A stretch of 64,000 nt of DNA from Monomorium pharaonis (lineage: Eukaryota > Arthropoda > Insecta > Hymenoptera > Formicidae), in NCBI RefSeq assembly GCF_013373865.1, contig NC_050469.1, positions 14,199,046 to 14,263,045 on the forward strand, in the 5' to 3' direction. The notes under the pieces are model-generated. The model saw only the letters and a program-made list of their open reading frames with translations, ran no database searches and was not told the DNA's origin. This document shows, piece by piece, positions 26,301 through 37,205 of the stretch; the first letter of the stretch is position 1, and each line of letters opens with the position of its first letter. A program made the position numbers and the translations under genes.

Positions 26301-28323
26301 ATCAGTTAAATGTATCGATCAACACATTGTACCGTCGAGTTTACAGAGTTTGGTAAGCGATCTCGATCTTAGCGCCAATTTGGAGAAACAGAACTTCCTA
26401 TTTGGTACTCCAACTTCAAGAATCTCTACGGAGCAGAGTAAAGATGTGTCCATAAAGGAAAAAGAAGCGAATAACGTATCGGGACGAGATCTGCATGCGA
26501 TATTGAACACTCCGAATACACAACATCCCGCTTCCACCTTCCTATCTGTGAGTCAGCTAGTAGAGCATGAGAAAGCAGAAAAGAGTCATCAGCAGCAGAC
26601 ACATCAGCAGCATCAACACCAGCAGCATCACCATCCGCATCAGCATCAGCATTCGCAACAGCAACATCAGCAGCAGCACCAGCAGCAGCAGCAACAACAG
26701 CAACAGCAACAGCAACAGCAGCAGGCTAGAAAACATCAGAGGAAGAGTAATGCGAGTCCTAGAACCAACAAGCGGCAAATTGATATTCGTAAATCTGCGA
26801 CGACCAATGATAACAATCTGCATCAACGACACGAAGAACAAAAATCATCCGGGCATGTATTCACGGAACAGGGATACCAACCGTCACAGCAGCAGCAACA
26901 ACAACAGCAACAAAAATATCAACAGAATAACATCCACTGGAGAAGCAGAAACTGCAAGAGCAACTACACCGCAGAGGCGTTGATTGGTACTAGCATTCAC
27001 GATACTGGCGGCCATCAAGACAAGCACGCATCGATTAAATTCACGAACTATCCGCAAAATAAATTCCAGAGCGGTTTGTCCGCGGATGCTGCGGTAATGC
27101 CTATCAATTACTTTTCCAGCGCACCACCACCGGATGACGGTACCGTGGCCGGTTATAGTCAATCGGTGGTCAATCAGAATTTCAATACGTACGCGTACTC
27201 GTCCAATTCCGCCAACACTATCTATCCTACCAGCAACCACTTTATCACCAGCATTTCCAACACATCTAACAGCTACATGGCTATGCCGTTGCACGAGAAT
27301 GCCGTCGATTACGTGCAGGAGGCCAATAGCTTCTTGTTACCGAATGTGGCTGGAACGAGCAGCTCGTCGAGCACTAGCACCGCAAATACATCCAGTGCGA
27401 ACACGAGTTCCACCACGGCTGGAAATGCCAATGGAAACGGGAAGAATCATCAGCATTACGGAAAGCATCCCAATTGTGACAAACGTTCGTACTCCACTGC
27501 CACGAAGAAGGGCAAGCGAAAGACTCTCGAGAGCGGTCCCATGCAGAACTTGGAGTTTCCGCTGTCTGGAATCAACTCTCCACTGGAGGACTATCACCAT
27601 TCGACGTCGTTCCTGGCGCCGCCGCCACCTCCACCCCCACCCCCACCACCACCCCCACCGCCGCCACCGCATGCAAATCCTCTCTACCAGAATCATCCGC
27701 AAACGAATGTCTACGCCAAGACTGTCAACGGTCTTCCACCGCCTCCGCCTTCAGCCATGGCGAGCGCACAGGGCGTCGCAACCGTAGGAGCGACCAGTTT
27801 CTCCATGAACTCCAATATGGTTCGCGGAGGAATCGTCTCGAGCAATCCGATGGCTATGCCACATCATCCTTCAGGCACCAGTCTCACCAATTTTAATTTA
27901 AGCACGATATTTCCTGAAATGAATGACAAGGTATTGCTTAATTAAATTGCAGATATATAGAATCGTTCGATTTTTGCATTAATCAATGGAAACTTTGTCT
28001 CTCCTTCAGGTCACCGGATATAAATCCTCAAATGGTATACCACCCGGCCTATCGCAGGCATCCAATCAGTCTGCGACCTATGCGCAACGAAGTAATTATC
28101 CGTCGAACTCTCTGTGTCACTTGCCGCAGGTGTGTCTGTAAACGTGTCTATACAGTACTAAATCCACTTGTATAAACCTAGGAATAGCATGTATATATGT
28201 TGTTTGCAGGTTTCGGAAGGTACGCAATTCATTAATACTGTTCCACCGCTATCCGTACCTCACGTTCCTTCTCCTGCCACCCCATCCTTCCCTCACGGAG
28301 TAATCCATTATAAAAATCTATGA
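20385..28323 (+). CDS. USF3: bHLH protein of the USF3 (KIAA2018) family
   Basis: Eight exons join in phase: 20385-20404, 20582-20778, 20872-21063, 21149-21391, 21474-21533, 21608-27930, 28010-28129 and 28210-28323, giving 2422 aa (human USF3 about 2245). Residues about 8-62 form a bHLH: basic stretch KAKTWERDRRNRMN, helix 1 AYFKTLADLLP, loop, helix 2 VDILIHASKYIKDL, followed by a leucine-rich coiled coil (residues about 73-105). The huge sixth exon is disordered, with Ser runs, Gln/His runs (26590-26730, 26885-26915) and a Pro run (27616-27670). Two late motifs match my memory of vertebrate USF3: YTAEALIG (vertebrate YSAEALIG) and LTNFNLSTIFPE (vertebrate LSNFNMTSLFPE). It is presumably a nuclear transcription factor. 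The bHLH itself differs clearly from vertebrate USF3, so the family call rests mainly on layout and these C-terminal motifs. Confidence 0.75.
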
Positions 28324-28873
28324 TGTTTCATAGTTTGTGATACGATCCGTCATTTGTATATATGTAAATACTATTTATCATTCATTAAATTAAAAAGACG
28401 TTGATGCAAAACAATGTATATATGATAATTTATGTTGGCATGTTATTTAAATGTCAACTTGAAAAACAATAATTTGTTAAGTTACGACTGAATGACTTTA
28501 TTTCATCAGATTAAATGAAAAATTGTACATCAAATTGAGTTTTTAAATCAAAATCCTCTTTATGTATCAAGCGATTTAATTTTATATCCACATGTCGTTT
28601 ATTTACAGTTCCGACATTGTCTCTTTGATTGTCAAATTAATAAGGTTTAGTAATATCGAAATTAATAAGTGTATCTATATAGTTGCATAATTATCTATAT
28701 TTAAAAAAAAATAAATCCAATATTTTTTTTTAATTTGTAGTTATCTATATTAAAAATCTGATTAAGAACACAGTAATTGTATAAAAATGTAGGTATTTAG
28801 ATACTTAACAGAACCGTCATTATCACAGCATGCAAATACATATCATTATAAGTACACAGACGAAATTATTGAG
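28324..28873. other. Shared 3' region of the USF3-like gene and Nup42
   Basis: The genes converge with 550 bp between stop codons. Candidate plus-strand poly(A) signals are ATTAAA at 28384-28389 and AATAAA at 28710-28715. Candidate minus-strand signals (TTTATT on plus) are at 28598-28603 and 28497-28502. If the distal signals are used the two 3' UTRs overlap in antisense. Confidence 0.45.
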
Positions 28874-31800
28874 TTATCTTATATCTTTGGTAGGAGGTTT
28901 GAGTGGTATTTTGCCGATAATAAATTTCTCAGCCAGGAACATATTCTTCTCGTCGTCCGTTAGATCCCCATCCATGCTGTAAACGCTATCGTCGACAACG
29001 GTGTTGGTTGCATTAAAAGGCGATTTTTCAAAAGGAGAAGCGTTATGTTGATTTTGCACGGCGTTTCCGAATGGTGAACTACCCTGTTGCGTCCGAGGTA
29101 CAAATGGATTTGTATTAATTGTCGTCGTTGTAACAGTTGTGCTAGTGGCTGAACCAAATGGAGAAGAAGAAGCGTTAGTATTGCCGAATGTTGATGCAGA
29201 GAATGGCGACGAGTTTGGAATGGTCGCATTGGTGATTGCGAAGGTAGTTCCTGCGTTTGCGAATATCGAATTGGAAGTTTCTGAGGTACTAAATGTGTTA
29301 TTCGTACTAGCAATGACCGCGCCGAATTCCGTGCCAGCAAATCGCGTCGAGTTCGTATTACTTGTAGAATCAAACTGCTGCGAGCTATTGGTAACGAACG
29401 GACTAAACGGCGTGTTGCCTACTGAAATCGTGTTGATGTTTTGCGTAGCGAAAACATTCGGAGTCGATACAGTCGTCCCGAAGGTGGTATTATTGCTGGG
29501 CTGTTGAGTTAAATCGAAGGTTGGCGCTGGAGTGGTAGCAACGGAGCCGAAACTTGGGGTAGTGGTGGCAACGACAGACGTACCGAAAGCCGGCGCCGTG
29601 GTGGCGGCGACCGCGCTAAATGTCGGCGTCGCGGTAGCCGCACTAGATCCGCCGAAGATAGATCCGCTCGTGGCAGCGCCGAACGTTTGTCCACCGCCGA
29701 ATATCGAGTTGCCCGCGGAATTGTTGTTATAGTTGGAAGGTACTCCTGCGAAAACTGGTGCTCCGCCGAACGCAGGCATCTGGGTTTTCGGTTGAGTGAA
29801 TATCCCGTTGTTGAAGGAGCCAGACGACGACGTAGTCGGGACACCACCGCCGCCGAAGACTGAATTTGTCTGTAATCCGGATGTAGACGAGTTGCCGAAC
29901 AAATTGGAGACGGTAGTCGTCGCTCCGCCTCCGAATAACGAACTGCTCACCTGCGAGGTTATCGGACTGTTGAATAACGAAGTGGTGGACGCGTTGCTGC
30001 TAAGCTGGCTCGTGGCAAACACGTTATTTTGACCGAACACACTCTGTGACGATCCTCCAAAGATAGCATTGCTTTGAGGCGTTCCGAATGTTGGTGCGCT
30101 GTTCTGCGTTCCACTGAACGATGTCGACGTGCTGGTTGTTCCAAAAATGGAACCGGCACCGCTCGTTGCGGCGCCACTAAATCCGCCTAGATTATTTCCG
30201 AAGGTTGTCGTGCCGCCAAATACGGATGTTGTGTTATTGGATTTTCCAAATATTGACGCATTATTCGAAGAAAAGAATCCTCCTCCTCCTCCACCAAATG
30301 GATTATTATTTGGCATGGTAAATTTTGGAATGGTTCCGAATACGTTAGTCGGCATATTGAGTAGGCTCAACTGAGAAGCTGTAAAGGACAAAGTAAATTC
30401 CCGATTGTATTATTATTTATGTTTACATTCACACATATACACACACAACTCACCTTTTTGACTTCCCAAAAGTTTTTTCTGAAACACACATAATCAGTCG
30501 TTATTTATATTTAAAAAATTTCATTAATATGTAAAAGCGATTTGACATACCAACAATGTGATTATCTCTCGTGTGGGATTTTTCAGCACCTCCCTCCTCG
30601 CCTTCATGTCTTGGCACAATTGTTGAAAGTGTAGTTTCTGAAAACAATATGCAAAGATAGTCTAATCTAATATATTTCATCTATAAATATACTTCTATGA
30701 TTTAACTGGATAGAAATGCTAAAAATTTTTCTCTTGGAAAAATCCCTTAAGGGGATCCTAAAGTCGTCTGTTTTACTGATATTTTTTCATTAAACTAATC
30801 TTTTAATTGGCTTTACAGAATCGCAAAACTCTTTTACAAAATTAAAATACACATCAAAATCTAGAGGAATACAGTCGATTTAATATCAAAAATGAAAAAG
30901 AAAATTATTTTTGGTACGTAGAGTTGTTACTTGATGACAATATTTCTTTAGTATACAAAATAAAACTGTATTTCTCTAGGGATAACATACAAACAATATT
31001 GTGCAATTCAAATTATGATTAAACGTCTAGAAAAAAAGATTAGTTTCATAAACTTTTTATAACTACAAATTCAGATGTAGGTTAGAAAAAGAGCAGTCTA
31101 AAAAACTTTTGGTCTGTTCTTTCTAGCTGCACTGTTGCACTGGTGCAATAAGTTAGAATGAGAAAAAATATACTTGTCTTACTTTAACTTATTGCACCGG
31201 TGCAACAGTGCAGCTAGAAAGAACAGACCATTTGTTTATTCTTGGTATAAAATCCAGTTTATATAATAATATTAATACATATACTTTAATTCTGGAAAAG
31301 AATTTCCGAATTTGTAAAAGAAATACATACGAAATCTTGTTAATGGTATGCACAAATGACTCTACATTATCAACCCCGATTAAGTTTGACGGGCACATTA
31401 GGATTCCCTTAATCACCCAAATAATTCAAGAGTATAATTTTACTAACTGCCTGTTCAACCATGCCATTTTTTTGTGCCTCATATATCTCCCACCGGACTT
31501 CCTCTGGGGACAAGTCTTCCATTCCTGGAATACAGGGACGTTCTTTGAGTGGTGCAAAACATGACAGCAACCATTGTCCACCTCTCTCGGCCAGAAGAAC
31601 CTCCTTGGCCACTAAGATACTGAAATGTGCAGATAAAAACAAATAAAGATCATTTAGCTAAAGTATATGGATATTTCTATACATTAACATAATTCGTATA
31701 TATATACACGTACAAATTTTATACAACACTTACACAATATCATCCTCGGTCTTAGTATTGCCTAGTTGGAAAAATAAACAACAATGTTAATAGATACCAC

Positions 31801-31909
31801 TTGAATAGTAAAAATGTACGCATTTCTTACCGAAATGATTTATATGCTCGAATTGGCAGTATTGCCCGTAGCGGCAATTGCCTTGTCGATAATATTTACA
31901 GATAACCAT
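28874..31909 (-). CDS. Nup42: Nucleoporin Nup42 (NUPL2/CG1) homologue
   Basis: Nup42 sits on the cytoplasmic face of the nuclear pore and assists mRNA export with Gle1 and the helicase Dbp5. Exons on the minus strand: 31831-31909, 31734-31761, 31448-31619, 30551-30637, 30454-30478 and 28874-30378; phases agree and the product is 631 aa (human about 423). Residues 1-26 hold a CCCH zinc finger, Cys4-x7-Cys12-x5-Cys18-x3-His22, like the N-terminus of vertebrate NUP42. Exon 3 carries the conserved WLLSCFAP and LSPEEVRWE region, exon 4 a helix. The last exon is an FG-repeat domain (SIFG, VFGG, TFG, PFG) with long Ser/Thr/Asn/Ala spacers. It ends in an acidic segment and FIIGKIPLKPPTKDIR, consistent with the Gle1-binding C-terminus of the family. 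ATG at 31909 starts the zinc finger directly. Intron 3 contains a hairpin element. Confidence 0.9.
31110..31230. mobile_element. Hairpin MITE in intron 3 of Nup42
   Basis: Near-perfect terminal inverted repeats of about 45 bp (31110-31155 and 31186-31230) start TGGTCTGTTCTTTCTAGCTG and flank a ~30-bp loop. A degenerate relative lies near 40922-40956. Target duplication was not resolved. Confidence 0.8.
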
Positions 31910-32335
31910 CGTAAACACCGTAGAGTCACAGAAATAACGAGGTTATTTCCTTTCACCTTTCTTCATGAATGTCGTTCTGACGGGTCTTAAAATGCTCTTC
32001 TACTTTCCTGCTCCCCTTTTTATAAACTTTAGCTTCGCTTTGAGAAGTTCTCTTATGCATAATTTTTGAGATGTGGTAGTTTTGTAGTTTACATCATGTT
32101 TTTCTCTGGCCTTTTTTTCTCACGTGTACATAGACTCACATAGCTGCGTTGGACTGCGTTCAATACTAACAAAAGAAGACCGAGAAGCACGAGAAGACTG
32201 AGAGACGACACGGCCGCCTTTTAGGTGATCCGCGAATGCGATACGCCATCTGGGCCTGGGCCCTTTAAATAAAATGGACATGAATTACGTAGCCAATGTC
32301 CACATTTGAGCGAACGGGTAACTCATATGTGCACA
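31910..32335. promoter_or_regulatory. Upstream region of Nup42
   Basis: This is the presumed minus-strand promoter of Nup42, moderately CpG-rich near 32140-32250. No specific element was assigned. Confidence 0.35.
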
Positions 32336-32338
32336 ATT

Positions 32339-32999
32339 CTGGGCCCCTATTCTTGAATTCATTTGCAAGAGAAACGTATTCGCAAATTCTGTTCTTACAG
32401 AAAAGTTGAAAATTTATTGGCTATCGTATGGCTTTCAACCAGGGCCCCTATTCTTGAATTCATTCGCAAGAAAACGTATGCGCAAATACCCGCTCTAACA
32501 GAAAAGTTGCAAGTTTATTGGTTGAAAGCCATACGATAGCCAATAAATTTTTAACTTTTCTGTAAGAACAGAATTTGCGAATACGTTTCTCTTGCGAATG
32601 AATTCAAGAATAGGGGCCCAGAGAGAAACCTGAGAGCGGCCACCGCGGCCTTTTTCGTGCGACCGATATTTGACTAGCATCAGCGCCAAACGTGGATGTA
32701 AAGTCTGTTTTACATTAATCGCAAGCAGCTAGTTGCGACTTGCGACATCCAATAGGCGCTTAGTTTCTAGTTAAAGCTTGACATTTATTGGGTGTTGCAA
32801 ATTACAACTGGCGACTGCAATTAATGTAGAACGGGCTTTACATCCACGTTTGGCGCTGATGCTAGTCAAATATTGGTCGCACGAAAAAAGCCACGGTGGC
32901 CGCTCTCAGGTTCCTCTCTGCTTTCAACCAATAAACTTGCAACTTTTCTGTTAGAGCGGGTATTTGCGCATACGTTTTCTTGCGAATGAATTCAAGAAT
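32339..32999. mobile_element. Nested hairpin elements
   Basis: Three related arms start GGGCCCCTATTCTTGAATTC or close variants. Arm A' (32340-32438) pairs with 32519-32619; arm A (32440-32527) pairs with 32918-32999. Inside the second hairpin, 32631-32705 pairs with 32836-32911 (CTGAGAGCGGCCACCG against its complement), and a further inner pair surrounds 32760. The order shows one hairpin element nested in or beside another, plus a third palindromic element in the middle. Confidence 0.75.
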
Positions 33000-33139
33000 C
33001 GAGCTTCTGGTTGCGTTCCGTGCTATGTACACGAAGCGACGGCTATATGAGAGTGAGTGAGAAGGTAATGAGAGCGAGCGAGACGACAACAAGAGAGCCT
33101 GGAGAGCGAACGAGACAATAATAGGAATGAGCGAGATGA

Positions 33140-33449
33140 GAATAACAATACAAAGAGAGGAAAAAAATGTACAAATATTTATGGTATGAACTTCCCTAAT
33201 AGCAAAATGCTAGCAGATTGCGAGCAGATTGGCAGCAAATTCAATCAGATACCCATTGCAGATCCATAGCATTCTGTGTCCGCATTAAGCTCAGGATTTG
33301 TCGACAAAGCCTGCTGGCATGGCATGCCAGTAAATTGGTAGCAGAAACCGAGCAGGGTCTGCTGACATAACCTGACAGCAGATTGGCAGCAGAAATCAAG
33401 CAGATATCTAAAAGATTTCTTAAATCGGATATCTTTAAAGTGCAACTAG
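33140..33449. repeat. GCAGATTGGCAGC-word repeat block
   Basis: Variants of GCAGATTGGCAGC and CTGCTGGCATGGCATGCCAG recur. The left edge, CCCTAATAGCAAAATGC at about 33193, resembles the CCCANNNARCAC terminus described below, so this may be a truncated member. There is no gene. Confidence 0.4.
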
Positions 33450-34018
33450 AGATAAAAAAATAAAATAAAAATTTCATTTTTTTAAAATTATTTTTATTAA
33501 CAGTACATACTAAATTTAGGACAAATTTTTATTAATTAATTAAATTTAAATTATATTGTTTTATTTTATTCTTACTTGCCACTGGTAGGTTTTGAACCCG
33601 GGACCTTAGGATGACGAACCTTGTACTCTATCTGCTACGCCAATTTGACTCATCGGTATGAGTACTTGTTATTGTCTACATATACCAATATCCCACACAG
33701 CACACTTTATCCTGAGGATATCCTAAATTATCCCAGACAGACGAAGGCGATCCCACGGATATCTCAATGAGTAGCTCCCGGTATATCCTACAAAAATCTC
33801 TTAAAATATCGTAAAATATCTTAAGATATCATATAATATCCCATTAATATATTTCGATATCCCAAAAAAATATTTTAAAATATTATAAGATATTGTAAGA
33901 TATGCTATAATATCTTACAATATCCTATTACATCCAGATAATATCCCATCATATCTTTTATCTCTACAATTAATTAATAGAGCGTAAATCAAGTGTAAAA
34001 GGAAAAGTGAATTATAAT

Positions 34019-35300
34019 CCCACACAGCACACTTTATCCTAGGGATGTCCCTAGGATGTCATTTTGGATATCGCAATATCGTTGGATATCCGTGGACCGT
34101 CTGCGATATCCGAGGGATATCCAAGGGATGCACAAATGTCCACCGATTTGACATCCTATAGATATCTCAAACGATATCCAGAGAATGTCCAAGGGATTTC
34201 CTGAGATATCGTAATATACCCTAGTGAAAAAATTTGTCAGAATTAAAAAAATTTTTTTCAGGATTTCTGATAAATGTTTCGATTTTTTATAATTGAAAAT
34301 TAACGTTTCTCGGAAAAACTTTAAAAATAAAAAATTTTGATTAATTTAAAAAATTTTTGAATATTTCTAAGTATTTTTGAGAGTTTCTAAGAATTGAAAA
34401 AAACTTGAACAAAAAATAAAAAATTCTAATTTTACGGCAATTTTGTAAGAGAAAGAAGACTATAATATAACATGTTTTAGCCAAGCCACAGTCGTACCTG
34501 TTAAAGCATGTTTAATAGTTTAATATCTCTATACCTGAAAAAACGGTCACCCATCCAAGTGTCAACCCTCGCCGATGTCGCTTGACTTCGAAGACCGTAC
34601 GCATTCTAACGCTTCCTGGTGATCCATAAACACTTCTTTATGGATTCATATTTGTTATAGATCATTACAATAGATGTTGTCAGAAAGATAAAACATGTAT
34701 AGTTAACTTATATTTTTATAAATAAATATGAAGTTTTACAATTTTTTTTACTTTTTTTACTATTTTTATATATGCGCGCAAAATAGTATGTAGACTAACT
34801 TATTAAAAAATCTGTTTTTGCTCTGTTTGTATAAAATAAAAAAATTTTTTTAATGTTATTTTTTATAATTTTTTAGTATATGTGGCATATTATTAATATG
34901 TCACATTGTTTCCATAAGTGTATTTTTTTTATGTTCTGACGTTTTAATCTACATTTCTTAAAGATTTAATTTACACTTCTGTCACTCTTTTGTTACATTA
35001 TAATTAACTTTCCCTTTACACTTGATTTATGTTCCATTAATTGTAGAGATAAAAAAGATATGATGGGATATCATTTGGATGTAATAGGATATCGTAAGAT
35101 ATTAATGAATATCTTACAATATCTTATAATATTTTAAGATATTTTTTGGGGATATCGAAATATATTAATAAGATATTTTACGATATTTTAAGATATTTTT
35201 ATAGGATATCCCGGGAGCTACTCATTGAGATATCCGTGGGATCGCCTTCGTCTGTCTGGGATAATTTGGGATATCCTCAGGATAAAGTGTGCTGTGTGGG
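34019..35300 (-). mobile_element. CCCACACAGCAC element, inner inverted copy
   Basis: This 1282-bp segment is the reverse complement of the rejoined outer copy. It is flanked by AT at 34017-34018 and 35301-35302. Its 5S-like segment is at 34544-34596 on the minus strand. Sequence across its own uninterrupted middle (near 34996) matches the rejoined outer flanks with a single AT. Confidence 0.85.
34544..34596 (-). pseudogene. 5S rRNA-derived segment (inner copy)
   Basis: This is the same 5S fragment as in the outer copy, in opposite orientation, with a few substitutions (CTTGACTTCGAAG and GGTCACCCATCCAAG on the plus strand). It is a fragment, not an rRNA gene. Confidence 0.75.
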
Positions 35301-35688
35301 ATGTAATAAAAGAGTGACAAAAGCGTTAATTAAATCTCTAAGAAACGTAAATTAAAACAGAACATAAAGAAAGCACACTTATCGAAACAATGTGGTATAT
35401 ATTAATAATACTAAAAAATTATAAAAAATGACATTAAAAAATTTTTCTGATTTTATACAAACAGAGCAAAAACAAACTTTTTAATAAGTTATTCCACATG
35501 CTATTTTGCACTCATATGTAAAAATGAATAAAAAACTAAAACTTTATATTTATTCATAAAAATATAAATTAACTATACATAATTTCATCCTTCTAATAAC
35601 ATATATTGTAATGATATGTATGCATAACAAATGTGTATGCATAGACAAGAAGTGTTCATGGATTATCACGTGGCGTTAGGATGCGTAC

Positions 35689-35741
35689 GGTCTTCGAAGT
35701 CAAGCAACGTCGGCGATGGTTGACACTTGGATGGGTGACCG
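35689..35741 (+). pseudogene. 5S rRNA-derived segment (outer copy)
   Basis: The stretch holds GAAGTCAAGCAACGTCGG (box A region) and CTTGGATGGGTGACC (box C region), spaced as in animal 5S rRNA. Only the 3'-central half is present, so it cannot be a functional rRNA. A T6 run at 35742-35747 follows immediately and could stop RNA polymerase III. Confidence 0.75.
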
Positions 35742-36445
35742 TTTTTTCAGATATAGAGATTAAACATGCTTTAACGGGTACGACTGCAGTGACTTGGCTG
35801 AAACATGTTGTTATAGTCTTCTTCCTCTTACAAGATTACCGTAAAAATAATTAGAATTTTTTATATTTTGCCAAGTTTTTTTCAATTCTTAGAAACTCCT
35901 AAAAATACTTAGAAATATTCAAAAATTTTCTAAATTAATCAAAATTTCTCATTTTTAAAGTTTTTCCGAAAAACGTTTTAATTCTTATAAAAAATCGGAA
36001 TATTTATCAGAAATCCTGAAAAAAATTTTTTTAATTCTGACAAATTTTTTCACTAGGGTATATTACGATATCTCAGGAAATCCCTTGGATATCCTCTGGA
36101 TATCGTTTGAGACATCTACAGGATGTCAAATCGGTGGACATTTGTGCATCCCTTGGATATCCCTTGGATATCGCAGACGGTCCATGGATATCTAACGATA
36201 TTGCGATATCCCAAAATGACATCCCTAAGATAAAGTGTGCTGTGTGGGATGTTATAAACTGACAATTATATTGTTTTTTATAAAAGCAATTAAATTTTGC
36301 AAAACATTAAAAATAAATAGCATTAATTTATTTACTTATTAATTTCATTGTTAAATTTATCTTTTTCCATAATAATTTTATGGAAATTGCGATCTATTTA
36401 GCATTAATACTTTGAAGCGTTCAAATTAATTAGATGGTTAACTAT

Positions 36446-37205
36446 ACGCCTTATCGTCTCGCCATCGGCTGATTGTCCGTTTCCTCTCGCCGGGAGTATT
36501 TTGTTGGGATCCAGGTGTACTCTGTGTTGCTGTGACGATGTCTTTCGCACATCTCACAGCTATATCAATTCGTTGCTTCTTCTTTGGTGGTGCGCTCCTC
36601 ACAGCGTCTTCCCCCTCGCCTTTTTACCTACGCTATCCTCCGAACTGCAGCTATGCAAAATTCTTCTTTCTTTATTCAGTCCATTATCCTCTTAAACTCC
36701 ATCCATGATCTGCTTTTGATCCTGCTGATCACCGTATTTACTCCTCCGATTCCTTCTTACTCTCATTACCTGCTTTCAAGACGAGTCTCCACTCTTTTCT
36801 CCTGGAACGGGACAGTGCCGCATGGGCTTGCCGGGTGGAAGCTAAGGGCCTTGCACCGAGCTATTGCACCGAGTGCTATTGCACCGAGCATTCCCTTACT
36901 TAGATATTTTACTGTGCTTGATTTGCACGCTTATTTTATTTTATTTTATTTTTATTTTTATTTTTATGTTACTTCATTTTTTTTTATTTTTAGTTTTGCA
37001 TCATACTTATGTTGCTTTGTAGTTAATTCTCTTTGTAGTTAACTTCCGTTTCACATCACTTCGCTATGCTTTACGATCTTACTGATTTTCTGTATTCTTT
37101 TCAATTGTACTACTATTACAAATGTATCAGTCACCATGTTATTGGGAGCCGCACAGGCTTATATTCTACGGCTAAATATACTGTTATCAATCAATCAATC
37201 TCTCT
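36446..37205 (+). mobile_element. Probable 3' end of a non-LTR retrotransposon
   Basis: A CpG-containing block unlike its AT-rich surroundings ends in GGCTAAATATACTG followed by an (ATCA)n tail at about 37186-37201, a common LINE 3' end. The frame 36584-37042 shows no reverse transcriptase motif, so only 3' sequence is left. Family not assigned. Confidence 0.4.

Larger units (their letters stand above)
33692..36248 (+). mobile_element. CCCACACAGCAC element, outer copy, split by an inverted copy of itself
   Basis: Outer copy is 33692-34018 plus 35303-36248 (1273 bp). Ends are CCCACACAGCACACTTTATC and its complement. Flanking duplication is AT (33690-33691 and 36249-36250). The interior is full of GGATATCC variants (33700-33960, 34040-34200 and complements). 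It carries a 5S rRNA-like segment at 35689-35741. It has no protein-coding capacity. Confidence 0.85.
33450..36445 (-). mobile_element. tRNA-derived ~440-bp repeat unit, copy 1 (interrupted)
   Basis: Two pieces, 33450-33691 and 36251-36445, together match the reverse complement of 45045-45505. The interruption is the self-inserted element 33692-36248. A tRNA-like segment lies at 33581-33652 on the minus strand with a box A (TGGCGTAGCAGA, 33631-33642) and box B (CGGGTTCAAAACC, 33588-33600). It is probably a decayed SINE or a tRNA-derived passenger. Confidence 0.65.

Noticed and set aside
26557..26841. Leu-rich minus-strand frame in the USF3-like gene, looking like a membrane protein
   Set aside because: It is the antisense of CAG/CAA repeats coding for polyglutamine.
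35689..35741. Functional 5S rRNA gene
   Set aside because: Only the central/3' half is present, inside a transposon, with substitutions.
36584..37042. 152-aa frame as a retrotransposon protein
   Set aside because: No reverse transcriptase, endonuclease or gag motif was seen; only the LINE-like tail supports a retroelement.
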